This document shows positions 35,439-44,081 of a stretch of 64,000 nt of DNA, piece after piece. The translations under genes were made by a program, and so were the position numbers. The notes under the pieces are model-generated. The model had not been told where the DNA came from. It saw only the letters and a program-made list of their open reading frames with translations, and searched no databases. Within the stretch, counting starts at the first letter, position 1. Every line of letters begins with the position of its first letter. Location: assembly GCF_014656375.1 (NCBI RefSeq), contig NZ_BNCH01000001.1, positions 434,001-498,000 of the forward strand, given 5' to 3'. Source of the stretch: Aliiroseovarius zhejiangensis (GTDB taxonomy: Bacteria; Pseudomonadota; Alphaproteobacteria; Rhodobacterales; Rhodobacteraceae).

Positions 35439-35479
35439 TTGCGCAAAATCCTGCGCAATGCTATCAAAATTTTGCGCAA
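35439..35479. promoter_or_regulatory. Inverted repeats between gabT and the XRE-cupin gene
   Basis: TTGCGCAAAAT (35439-35449) and ATTTTGCGCAA (35469-35479) are perfect inverted copies, each containing the palindrome TTGCGCAA, with a third TGCGCAA core at 35452-35458. They are the obvious operator candidates for the XRE-cupin regulator and would control both divergent units. Confidence 0.65.
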
Positions 35480-35539
35480 GATATGCGAAAGCGAAAACCG
35501 GCGCAGCCTGTCACAAGGCATCAGGGAAGAGGAACGCAG

Positions 35540-36121
35540 ATGCAGGACGAGTTCGATGTCGGCACTCGGCTGAAAACGCTCAGGCAGCAATTTGGCTTGT
35601 CTCAAAGGCAGTTGGCCGAGGCGGCGAATGTGCCACATGGTCAGATCTCGATGATCGAACGCAACCATTCCTCGCCCTCTGTCGCCAGCCTGCGCAAGAT
35701 ATTGGGCGGGTTGAACATGTCCATGTCCGAGTTCTTTGAACCCGAAGCCCCCGCGACTCACCAGGTATTCTTCACCCCGTCCGAGCTGCGCGACCTGACA
35801 TCCGCACTCTATCAGGACAACGAGGCGGCGCGGAAAATGATCACTATCCGGCAGGTGGGCGACGCCAAGGCGCACGGGCTTCAGGTCTTGCAGGAGCTTT
35901 ATGAACCCGGCGCGGATACGGGCGAAACCATGATCGAACACGAGGCCAACGAAGGCGGTATCGTGATCGAGGGCGAATTGGAGGTCACCGTGGGCGACGC
36001 CACGCGCGTCCTGAAAGCGGGAGACGCTTATCTGTTCAACTCGCGCGAACCACACCGTTTCCGCAACATCTCGGACCGCCCTGCCCGCGTCGTGTCCGCC
36101 TGTACGCCCCCATATCTTTAG
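35540..36121 (+). CDS. XRE-family regulator with cupin sensor domain (PuuR-like)
   Basis: A 193-residue regulator. The XRE helix-turn-helix occupies residues about 8-62 (RLKTLRQQFGLSQRQLAEAA, then HGQISMIERN). A cupin_2 sensor occupies about 115-190 (GIVIEGELEVTVGD, then GDAYLFNSREPHRFRN with ligand-type His). PuuR and relatives have this layout and respond to polyamines or 4-aminobutyrate precursors. The start at 35540 follows GGAAGAGGAAC. It diverges from gabT-gcdH and sits 8 bases before the CoA transferase, so it probably controls both. Confidence 0.87.
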   Translation: MQDEFDVGTRLKTLRQQFGLSQRQLAEAANVPHGQISMIERNHSSPSVASLRKILGGLNMSMSEFFEPEAPATHQVFFTPSELRDLTSALYQDNEAARKMITIRQVGDAKAHGLQVLQELYEPGADTGETMIEHEANEGGIVIEGELEVTVGDATRVLKAGDAYLFNSREPHRFRNISDRPARVVSACTPPYL

Positions 36122-36129
36122 GAGTCGCC

Positions 36130-37233
36130 ATGCACCCGCTTGAAGGTCTGAAAGTCGTCGAACTTGCCCGCATCCTGGCCGGGCCGTGGATCGGGCAATC
36201 GCTGGCCGATCTGGGCGCTGACGTGGTGAAAGTTGAAAGCCCCGATGGCGACGACACGCGCACTTGGGGGCCACCCTTCATCGAACGGGAAGGCGACACC
36301 ACCGCCGCCTATTACTATTGCGCCAACCGGGGCAAAGATTGTGTCACCGCCGATTTCCGCACACCGGAAGGTCAGCAGATCGTGCATGATCTGGTCAAGG
36401 ATGCCGACATCCTGATCGAGAATTTCAAGGTCGGCGGATTGGCAAAGTATGGGTTGGACTACACAAGTCTCGCCAAGCTCAACCCGCGCCTGATCTATTG
36501 TTCGGTCACCGGGTTCGGACAGGATGGGCCGTGGGCGAAGCGTGCAGGCTATGATTTCCTGCTGCAAGGGCTGTCGGGGCTTATGTCAGTCACAGGCGAC
36601 CCGGCGGGCCAACCGCAGAAGGTGGGCGTCGCCATCACCGATATCGTGACCGGGCTTTACGGCACGATCGGCATTCTGGCGGCTGTCGAACAGCGCCATC
36701 GCACCGGGCGCGGGCAGCATGTGGATATGAGCCTCTTGGATTGCGCAACCGCCATGATGGCCAACCAGGCGATGAATTTCCTTGCCACCGGAACCAGCCC
36801 GACTAGGATGGGCAACACACATCCCAACATCGCGCCTTATCAAGTGTGCCCGGTCAGCGATGGCTATATCATTCTGGCGGTGGGAAATGACCGGCAGTTT
36901 CAACGGTTTTGCGGCGTGATCGGTCGCGACGATCTGGCGAATGATGCGCGTTTTGCCACCAATCAGGAAAGGGTGGCCAACCGCGCTGCGCTGACGCCCG
37001 AAATCGAGGCGTCGCTGGCACATTGGACCATGGCCGACATTCTGGCCGCGCTGGAAGACGCCACCGTGCCCGCAGGCCCGATCAACACGATGGAACAGAC
37101 TTTCGCCAATCCGCAAATCCAGCATCGCGGCATGCAGATCGCGCCCGAAAATGTGCCGGGAGTGCGAGGGCCCTGGGTCTTTTCGGATGCCACGCTGAAG
37201 CTGGAAAAAACTGCCCCGCGTCTGCCGAAATAA
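36130..37233 (+). CDS. CaiB/BaiF (class III) CoA transferase
   Basis: A 367-residue formyl-CoA-transferase-family enzyme. LEGLKVVELARILAGPW at the start, LADLGADVVKVESP, and HVDMSLLD with the catalytic Asp (about residue 199) are the family hallmarks. It is shorter than Frc but within range for CaiB proteins. Cotranscription with the XRE-cupin gene, and the presence of gcdH on the divergent unit, suggest succinyl-CoA:glutarate CoA-transferase activity. That substrate is inferred from context only. Confidence 0.87.
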   Translation: MHPLEGLKVVELARILAGPWIGQSLADLGADVVKVESPDGDDTRTWGPPFIEREGDTTAAYYYCANRGKDCVTADFRTPEGQQIVHDLVKDADILIENFKVGGLAKYGLDYTSLAKLNPRLIYCSVTGFGQDGPWAKRAGYDFLLQGLSGLMSVTGDPAGQPQKVGVAITDIVTGLYGTIGILAAVEQRHRTGRGQHVDMSLLDCATAMMANQAMNFLATGTSPTRMGNTHPNIAPYQVCPVSDGYIILAVGNDRQFQRFCGVIGRDDLANDARFATNQERVANRAALTPEIEASLAHWTMADILAALEDATVPAGPINTMEQTFANPQIQHRGMQIAPENVPGVRGPWVFSDATLKLEKTAPRLPK

Positions 37234-37235
37234 CA

Positions 37236-37268
37236 AAGGGCAGACGCCGCGCGCCTGCCCCTTGAGTT
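37236..37268. terminator. Hairpin between CoA transferase and imelysin genes
   Basis: AAGGGCAG and CTGCCCCTT pair around a GC-rich loop in the 53-base gap of two convergent genes, followed by a T-rich GTTTGTT. It is a likely shared terminator. Confidence 0.6.
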
Positions 37269-37286
37269 TGTTGCCACAGGCGCGAT

Positions 37287-38540
37287 TTACTCGAACACGG
37301 CGGTCGGGTTATCCAGGCTGTCCGATCCTTCAATCGCCACGCCCTCGGCGCCCACCAGCACGACGGCGCGTTCGATGTTGCGGGTCTGCGCCACCAGATG
37401 CTCGATTGCGTTCTCCACCAGTGCACCGCCCGGATGACCCGCGCCCAGCATCTGATCATAGGACGTCCCGGCCTCGGCCGCGGTGCGAATGTCGCCCAGC
37501 GCGACCATCGTGCGGTCCATGTCCCCGAGCAGATTGTTGGCCAATGTCTCGTCTTTTTCCTTCACCAGATCATAGAGCGACGGCCCTTCAACCACCGACC
37601 CATCGACGCGCACATAGCGTCCGGTATAAACATTGCGAATGCCCAGCCCGTCGAAGTAATGCGAGTTGTGCGTGTTGTCCGAGAAGCAATCATGCTCTTC
37701 CTCGGGGTCGTTCAGCAAAAGACCCAGCTTCATCCGCTCACCTGCCTGTTCGCCATAAGACAGGCTGCCCAGCCCGGTGAACGCCATGACGATGCCCCGG
37801 TTCGGATCGGCCGTGACATCCATGCGCCCCTGCCCGCCTTCGGACCAATTGGCCACCGCGTCCTGGAGGTCTGTGATCAGCAGCTCGGTCGCCGCTTTCA
37901 GATAGGCCGCGCGACGGTCACAGTTGCCGCCCGTGCAGTTGGCAGGGTCGAAATCAGTGACGGGGCGCTTTCCCGCACCGTGTTCGGTGCCGAACAGATC
38001 CTGCCCCCACAGAAGAAATTCGATAGCGTGATAGCCCGTTGTCACATTGGCCTCGATCCCCTCAACCTCATGTAGGTTCTGCAACAGCCCGGGTGTAATT
38101 TCTGACGCGTCGATGCTGACACCGGCGACGGTCAGGGTCGGGTTGGCAATGACGTTCGCGGTTGAAAACGGGTTCTCGTCATTGGCGCCCAGATCGGCCG
38201 AGACATAGTCGATCAACCCCTCGTCCAATGGCCAGGCATTCACCTTGCCTTCCCAAGCATCAACAGACGGGTTGCCAAAGCGAAATGCCTCGGTCTGCTG
38301 ATAAGGAACGCGCGCCGCCAACCAGGCGTCTTTCGCCGCGGTCAGTGTGGCATCCGTGGGATCGGCGATCAGGGCATCAACCGCTGCATCCAGTGCCTGC
38401 GCCAAGGCAAGACTGTCTTCATAACCGGCCTGCGCAATATCGGCATAGTTTGTCAGAATGTCGGCAGGCGTGGCGGCCTGGGCGAGGCCCGTGCTGCACA
38501 TAAACGCGGCGGTGGTGGAAAGAAGCGTCGATCGGAACAT
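37287..38540 (-). CDS. Imelysin family protein (IrpA-like, peptidase M75 fold)
   Basis: A 417-residue exported protein with a clear Sec signal (LLSTTAAFMCSTGLAQA, cleaved before ATPAD). The imelysin GxHxxE motif is seen in TTGYHAIEFLLWGQD. A four-Cys pattern and the pairs QQTEAFRFGNP and AWPLDEGLIDY are typical. Family members are periplasmic or outer-membrane proteins induced by iron limitation and thought to take part in iron uptake. It is monocistronic here. A palindrome upstream may mediate iron control. Confidence 0.9.
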   Translation of the reverse strand: MFRSTLLSTTAAFMCSTGLAQAATPADILTNYADIAQAGYEDSLALAQALDAAVDALIADPTDATLTAAKDAWLAARVPYQQTEAFRFGNPSVDAWEGKVNAWPLDEGLIDYVSADLGANDENPFSTANVIANPTLTVAGVSIDASEITPGLLQNLHEVEGIEANVTTGYHAIEFLLWGQDLFGTEHGAGKRPVTDFDPANCTGGNCDRRAAYLKAATELLITDLQDAVANWSEGGQGRMDVTADPNRGIVMAFTGLGSLSYGEQAGERMKLGLLLNDPEEEHDCFSDNTHNSHYFDGLGIRNVYTGRYVRVDGSVVEGPSLYDLVKEKDETLANNLLGDMDRTMVALGDIRTAAEAGTSYDQMLGAGHPGGALVENAIEHLVAQTRNIERAVVLVGAEGVAIEGSDSLDNPTAVFE

Positions 38541-38606
38541 ATGAACCCTCGTTGTTTGTGGATTTCCCTCGCTATAGATGAGTATTTTTGTCGGGTAAAG
38601 TGTTCT

Positions 38607-38621
38607 TGACAGTTTTTGTCA
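38607..38621. promoter_or_regulatory. Palindrome upstream of the imelysin gene
   Basis: TGACA-GTTTT-TGTCA is a perfect inverted repeat 67 bases upstream of the imelysin ATG. It may be an operator for an iron-responsive regulator such as RirA or Irr, but it does not match a consensus that I can state firmly. Confidence 0.35.
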
Positions 38622-38905
38622 GCTATTTCCGTGCACCCCAAAATCGCGCGCAGGCATCGGTTATCTCAACTTTTGCTAGATTTGGCCCAAACGGTGCCGC
38701 GTTTGCAGCGCATCAGACATTCCCAAGGGCAATCCAACCGCAGCGTGACCACCCTTTTTCCGGGCTTCCATGGCCGGTTCACTAAAATAGTTAACGCAAG
38801 AATTAACCGAGAGTTGAGTTAGGCACATTTCCGGCCGGGTACCGACGGGCACAAATACAGACCCCGCGCTTGAACGGGTTAAAAAACAAAAACAAGGACA
38901 TGGGG
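38622..38905. other. Non-coding stretch before the FAD-oxidoreductase fusion gene
   Basis: No convincing gene is seen. The 3' part is AT-richer, with GTTAACGCAAGAATTAAC near 38790-38807, two TTAA boxes separated by 8 bases rather than the 7 of a CtrA site. Promoters of the gene at 38906 and of the imelysin gene must lie in the 38541-38905 interval. Confidence 0.4.
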
Positions 38906-41173
38906 ATGGTCAAACAGAAGATTGCCGTGGTCGGCGGTGGGGTTGGTGCCATAACCGCGGACTATGCCATCACTCAAACGCCCGATTGGGACAAGACATT
39001 CGACGTCACCCTTTACCAAATGGGGTGGCGCAATGGTGGCAAAGGCGCCAGTGGGCGAAACGCCCGGTTCAGGCAGCGGATCGAAGAACGCGGGCTGCAT
39101 GTCTGGGCCGGTTTTTATGACAATGCGTTTCGTAACATGCGCCGTTGTTACGAAAAATTGGTGCAACTGGGGCTGCGCAAGGTATGCGATCCTCTGGGTA
39201 CCATGGACAAGGCCTTCAAACCCCTGTCTCACCTGTTTCTGGCCGAACGCGTGCCCACCACCTCTCTGGACGACAACCCGTGGCGCCCCTGGGTCATCGA
39301 CCTGCCGGGCAACACGAAACAGCCCGGGTCGGAAACCAGGGTGCCCGGCCCGTTCCAGATGATGTTGCGTATCCTGGAAATTATCATCGAGTTCATGAAA
39401 AAGGGTGAACTGGAGGACGGTCCGCATCGCCAGTTGGGCATCGCGCTTCCGACCGGGCTGCTGGCCGATCACGAGGCCATACACCGCCAAGTCAGCGCCA
39501 TGCCCGCCGACCCGACCCAACACGCGGCGCGCGACACCAATGCTCTGCTTGATTTCATTGCCAAGGCTCAGGCTGCCGTTCACGCGATGGAGACAGCTGA
39601 GAACATTCAGGACGACGCCAAACGACGCGGCCTGTTTCTGGTGGATATCGGGCTGGCCTATATGCGAGGGGTCGTCGGGTCCGACACGTTCACCAACGGC
39701 TATGACGTATTGGATCAATGGGAGTTCACCGACCGGCTGCGCCTGAACAATGCCAGTGATCTGGCGCTGGACTGGGTCGCCATTCGCGGCTGTTACGACT
39801 TCGTCTTCGGCTTCCCGCAAGGCAACACCGACCGGCAGGGCGACACCGGCGCGGGCACCGTGATACAGGCCATGTCCCACCTGATCCCGCACGAAGACTG
39901 GCCCACCCCCGGCCCGGCCTCGATCTCGTATTTCTGCGCGCCTGCCCCGGACGGCGAAATGCTGGAGGAGTTCAATGCCACTGTCGCGTCATGGATGGTC
40001 AAGGATCTGCTCGATCTGTGGCCCAAGGCAAAGACACGCGGCAAATTCGACAAGGGGCTGTTTTACGAAAGCCCCGAGGCCGCAATCTATTCCCGCGTGA
40101 ACATGTACGGATCGGAACGTTATGTCCTGTCTGTTGCCAACAGCGTCTATCACCGGCTTGCCCCCTCTGAGAGCGGGTTTTCCAACCTGTATCTGGCCGG
40201 GGACTGGACCCGCTGCGGGCTGAACGCGGGCTGCGTCGAAGGGGCGACCATGTCGGGCATTGCCTGCGCCTCGGCCATCACAGGGGTCGATCTGCTGAAT
40301 GTCGGGGCCGAGGATATTCCGCGGGAGAACACCCTGCTTGAAAAGGCGATGTTCCAGACGAACTCGATCTCGGGGACGGCGTGGCCACTGACCCCCTTCT
40401 TTGCGCGGGGCGAAATGACCGGCGTGTTCTTCTTTTACGAAAGACCTCGTGACGAGGTGCGGGCCATGCTGCCCGACGGCATTCACCTGGGGCATTGTCC
40501 GATGGTGCGCCCCGGCTATCATCCCGTAGGAATGTCGTTTTGCCGCTATCACAACGTGCGCGGATCATTCATTCCAAACGTCCTTGCTATGCGCCCCTAT
40601 GGCGAGGCAACCTTTGCCATCCCCTTCACCCACACAGACGAAGGGCGCGCCGCGCCGCTGCTGTATCCGCGCCGGCTGTATGTAAACAACAGCTCGGCAA
40701 TTCTTGCGGGCAAGGTTTTCTATGCGATGCCCAAGACGAAGGCTGACATCTCTGTCGGCAACACACGTTTCGCCGCATCAAACGCGGATGGGCTGGCGAT
40801 TGAATTCCGCGCGCAGCAGCATCGTGATCCGGTCGCCCTGTCAGGGCACCCGGCACACGGGGCGATTTCGGACTTGCTGGACATGACATTTGTCACGCGA
40901 AACAGGCACGGACGTCTGTTCTACAACGCCTTTGACCTGCAACTTGATCGCTCATATGTGGCGCCGGTGACGGGCGAGGTTTCGGTCACCGACCCCAGCC
41001 CGGACGGCTTTCCCGACACACAGATGGCGGTCGCCCCCCTGTTGGATCACCGCGGTGCGGGACTTCCTGGGGCTTTCCGAATCTGGTGTTCCTGGTCCAT
41101 GACAAACCCTCTGGACAGCCGCCGCGTCAGACACGCAGCCGAAGCCCGATCCTGGGTGCGGCGTAACGATTGA
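38906..41173 (+). CDS. FAD-dependent oxidoreductase fused to an acetoacetate-decarboxylase-like domain
   Basis: A 755-residue two-domain protein. Residues 1-470 are a phytoene-desaturase/amine-oxidase-like flavoprotein: dinucleotide loop IAVVGGGVGA at 6-15, the unusual block GLHVWAGFYDNAF at 63-75, and a second FAD motif NLYLAGDWTRCG near 425. Residues about 480-745 resemble the acetoacetate decarboxylase fold. AGKVFYAMPKTK aligns with the GREL..PKK active site of that enzyme, keeping the Schiff-base Lys (Lys-610) but replacing the second Lys by Thr. The ATG at 38906 is chosen for AAGGA seven bases upstream; 38900 is possible. It is coupled to the cyclase/ATPase gene 4 bases later. Substrate unknown. 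Confidence 0.75.
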   Translation: MVKQKIAVVGGGVGAITADYAITQTPDWDKTFDVTLYQMGWRNGGKGASGRNARFRQRIEERGLHVWAGFYDNAFRNMRRCYEKLVQLGLRKVCDPLGTMDKAFKPLSHLFLAERVPTTSLDDNPWRPWVIDLPGNTKQPGSETRVPGPFQMMLRILEIIIEFMKKGELEDGPHRQLGIALPTGLLADHEAIHRQVSAMPADPTQHAARDTNALLDFIAKAQAAVHAMETAENIQDDAKRRGLFLVDIGLAYMRGVVGSDTFTNGYDVLDQWEFTDRLRLNNASDLALDWVAIRGCYDFVFGFPQGNTDRQGDTGAGTVIQAMSHLIPHEDWPTPGPASISYFCAPAPDGEMLEEFNATVASWMVKDLLDLWPKAKTRGKFDKGLFYESPEAAIYSRVNMYGSERYVLSVANSVYHRLAPSESGFSNLYLAGDWTRCGLNAGCVEGATMSGIACASAITGVDLLNVGAEDIPRENTLLEKAMFQTNSISGTAWPLTPFFARGEMTGVFFFYERPRDEVRAMLPDGIHLGHCPMVRPGYHPVGMSFCRYHNVRGSFIPNVLAMRPYGEATFAIPFTHTDEGRAAPLLYPRRLYVNNSSAILAGKVFYAMPKTKADISVGNTRFAASNADGLAIEFRAQQHRDPVALSGHPAHGAISDLLDMTFVTRNRHGRLFYNAFDLQLDRSYVAPVTGEVSVTDPSPDGFPDTQMAVAPLLDHRGAGLPGAFRIWCSWSMTNPLDSRRVRHAAEARSWVRRND

Positions 41174-41177
41174 GGAT

Positions 41178-44081
41178 ATGATGCAAGTAGTGAACTGCCT
41201 GGCGTGTTCCGAGCCTCTGGCGCAGGGGGCAAGTTTCTGCGGCAATTGCGGGGCCGAAGCCGTGTTGGATGCCCAAAACCCCGAATTGCGTGTCCTGACG
41301 ATCCAGTTCATCGACCTGGTCGGGTCCACAGCCCTTGCCAGTGCCAGCGCGCTTGAAGTCTACGACGACACGATCGCCGCCTTCCACACGCTGGTCAACG
41401 AGGTGGTCACCACCTATCGCGGCACCGTCCTGCAACGCTATGGCGACGGGGTGTTGTCGTGCTTCGGGCTGGGCCATGATGGCGAGGATTCGGCGCTGTC
41501 CGCCATCGCCGCAGGTCTGTCGATTGCAAAAAGCGCACCGGTGAAACTGAACGGCCAAAACGTTCGCGTCGGGATCGACAGTGGCCAGGTCATGTGCCGG
41601 GTCGGTCAATCCGGAACGCTGTTTCCGCAACTGGCCGGTCTGCATGTGAACCGCGCCGCCCGCTTGCAGGAACAAGCCCCCACCGGCGGCGTCGTCATAT
41701 CGGGCGAAACCCGATCCTTCCTGTCGCGACTGGCGGAACTGGACATCACCCGCCGCGAAAAGATTGCGTTGAAGGGCATAGACGCGCCCGTTGACGTGAT
41801 CGGCGTTGCGGGTTTTACCTTTCTGGAACAGTCCGACACTGGCCGGCCCCTGCTGGAACGGGATCGCGAATTGTCGATCCTGACGGGACGGTCTGCCAAG
41901 ACCTTCGCCCTGATCGGGCCGGCCGGGATCGGAAAATCCGCTGTGCTGAGCGAACTGACCCGCCGCATTGCCCCGACGCCCGTCCTTTCCCTGAACGCGC
42001 GGGCCAACCTGAGCCAGACCGCGCTGCTTCCCGTGGTCGAGGCGGTGCGTGGCGAGCTTTCTCTGACCGATGCGTCCTCTCTGCCATCGTTGCGGGCAGG
42101 ATTGTCGGGCATCGGTATCGCCCTCTCCGATCAGGATCTGAACCTGATGGCAAACGTTCTGGGGCTGCACGAGGCAACGCCCGTTTCCTTGCCACCGGAA
42201 CAGCAAAAAGCCCGCCGGATCGACTTGATGACAGATGCTCTGCGCAAGATCGTGTCACACAAGGCCGCGACACTCGCCTTCGATGATTTCCACTGGGCCG
42301 ACGAGGAAAGCGCAGCGGTTCTGCGCAATCTGATCGAAGACCCGGATTTCACCAATCGGCTGATCATCACCAGCCGTCGCTCGGACCAGATCACCGCGTT
42401 GGTCAGCGAAACCGCCATTCACGTGGTCGACCTTCAGCCCCTGTCAGATAAGGCGGCCAAGGATGCGCTTGCGCCCTATTCCGACCTGACAGAGGTCACA
42501 CGCCGCACCATCATTTCCGGTGCCGAAGGCAACCCGCTGTTCCTGCTGGCGCTGGCCGAGCGTGCACGCCAGCTGGGCAAACAGGCGGGCGACGTTCCCC
42601 TGCCCCGCAGCATCGAGGCCACATTCCAGGCCATCATCAACGGGCTGGGACCCTTGAAAGAGGTCGTTCAATGCCTGTCCGTGCTGGGTCGCGTTGTCGA
42701 CCCCGATCACGCGCGCCTGCTCCTGCCCGACCGTGACAGCCTCGACGATGAGCTGCGCGTGTTGACCATCAACGGCATTCTGCACGCGCGGCGCGACGGG
42801 CTGACATTTGATCACGCCCTGTTGCGCGACGCCGCATACGAGATGCTGCCGGGCAAGCGGCGCCGTGCGTTGCACCTGCAATTTGCCGACCAGTTGCGCC
42901 AGCACGACCCGGCGCTCGTGGCCAAGCTGCCAGAGCTTCTGGCCGACCATGTCCTCGCCGCCAAGGCGCATGATCAGATCCCATCTGCCTGTATCGCGGC
43001 CGGCATCCGCATGCTGATGGCCGCAAACTTCGACCCGGCGATCACGTATCTGGAAAGCGCGCAGAAGGATATGGAAAATCAGGTGAAGGGTCAGACCGTC
43101 ACCCGCGAGGAGTATCTGCCCGTTCTGTCCCTGCTTGCCAGCGCCCAGGTGCAGCGCCTTGGGTTTTCGCACCCAACGGTGTTGGACAGCTACAAGAAAC
43201 TGGAAAGTGCCGTCGGCTATGCCAAAGGCACTGATCGGCAAAGGATGATCACGCTTTATGGCCTGTTCGCTCATCGCATCATCAGCGGAGACGTCACCGC
43301 CAGCCGCGAATTGGTCGATCAGATGAAAACCCTTGCAGCAAACGGGTCGGACGAGCTTTCAGTGCTGTGGTTGGTCAATAAAACCGCACAACGCCTGTAT
43401 TCCGGCGATTTTGCCGCCGCCGCGGCCAGCAGCGATGCACTAAAGCGCCTCTATCGCGTCGAAGATCACGGCATGCTGTTTGTCGAACTGGGGGCGGACC
43501 CGCTTGCATCGGTTCTGTCGGCGGACGCCCATATTCTGGTTCGCAAGGGCGACAAGACCGGTGCCATCGCCGCGATCGAGGCCGCAAAGGCGCATCTGAA
43601 CACCATCGGCGCCACCGCTCAATTGCCGTGGATCCACATTTTCGGAGCACAGGCGTTCTTTGAAGGCGGCCACATGCCTCTGGCCCTGCGCGAGGTTCAG
43701 ACCGGCATAGATATCGCCGATGAACAAAGCGCCGGGTTCTGGTCGCTGATCGGGCGTTTGTGGCAATCCTTGCTGTGGATCTATGACGGCAATCTGGATA
43801 CGGCCCCCGAAGCGTTCGAGGGATACATCAGCCACGCCAGCGCCATTGGTGCCCAGTTGAATCTGCCCTTCTACAATGCCGTATTGGCCAGAGTGAGGGC
43901 CGCACGCGGCGATCTGGACGGCGCGCAGGCCTTGATCCGCGACGCCGCAGCATTGATCGAGAAACGGGGCGAGCGTGAATGGCAATCGCGGTTTGAAGCG
44001 ATTCGCGCTGAAATCGTACGCGCGATCGCGCAAGGCGAGGCAGTCGGCGCCTTCGGGTCGAAAAACCCGAAGCTGACGTAG
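41178..44081 (+). CDS. Zinc-ribbon / class III nucleotide cyclase / AAA-type ATPase / TPR-like protein
   Basis: A 967-residue multidomain signalling protein. A zinc ribbon (Cys-7, 10, 21, 24) comes first, then a class III cyclase domain (about 38-215) with both metal Asp residues (Asp-46 in FIDLVGST, Asp-90 in RYGDGV) and the Asn-158/Arg-162 pair. The purine-specifying Lys and Asp are replaced by Gln-86 and Leu-155. A P-loop ATPase follows (Walker A GPAGIGKS at 247-254, Walker B LAFDDFHWADEESA). The remaining 450 residues are helical repeats like TPR. Such proteins resemble mammalian soluble adenylyl cyclase in layout. It follows the FAD-ADC fusion by 4 bases with GAGGAT before the ATG, so both are one operon. 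Confidence 0.82.
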   Translation: MMQVVNCLACSEPLAQGASFCGNCGAEAVLDAQNPELRVLTIQFIDLVGSTALASASALEVYDDTIAAFHTLVNEVVTTYRGTVLQRYGDGVLSCFGLGHDGEDSALSAIAAGLSIAKSAPVKLNGQNVRVGIDSGQVMCRVGQSGTLFPQLAGLHVNRAARLQEQAPTGGVVISGETRSFLSRLAELDITRREKIALKGIDAPVDVIGVAGFTFLEQSDTGRPLLERDRELSILTGRSAKTFALIGPAGIGKSAVLSELTRRIAPTPVLSLNARANLSQTALLPVVEAVRGELSLTDASSLPSLRAGLSGIGIALSDQDLNLMANVLGLHEATPVSLPPEQQKARRIDLMTDALRKIVSHKAATLAFDDFHWADEESAAVLRNLIEDPDFTNRLIITSRRSDQITALVSETAIHVVDLQPLSDKAAKDALAPYSDLTEVTRRTIISGAEGNPLFLLALAERARQLGKQAGDVPLPRSIEATFQAIINGLGPLKEVVQCLSVLGRVVDPDHARLLLPDRDSLDDELRVLTINGILHARRDGLTFDHALLRDAAYEMLPGKRRRALHLQFADQLRQHDPALVAKLPELLADHVLAAKAHDQIPSACIAAGIRMLMAANFDPAITYLESAQKDMENQVKGQTVTREEYLPVLSLLASAQVQRLGFSHPTVLDSYKKLESAVGYAKGTDRQRMITLYGLFAHRIISGDVTASRELVDQMKTLAANGSDELSVLWLVNKTAQRLYSGDFAAAAASSDALKRLYRVEDHGMLFVELGADPLASVLSADAHILVRKGDKTGAIAAIEAAKAHLNTIGATAQLPWIHIFGAQAFFEGGHMPLALREVQTGIDIADEQSAGFWSLIGRLWQSLLWIYDGNLDTAPEAFEGYISHASAIGAQLNLPFYNAVLARVRAARGDLDGAQALIRDAAALIEKRGEREWQSRFEAIRAEIVRAIAQGEAVGAFGSKNPKLT

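Noticed and set aside
38791-38806. CtrA-like site TTAA-N8-TTAA
   Set aside because: The CtrA consensus needs seven bases between the TTAA boxes; here there are eight.
41127-42206. 359-residue minus-strand open frame opposite the cyclase gene
   Set aside because: Antisense shadow rich in Gln/Arg/Gly; the plus strand carries zinc ribbon, cyclase and P-loop motifs.
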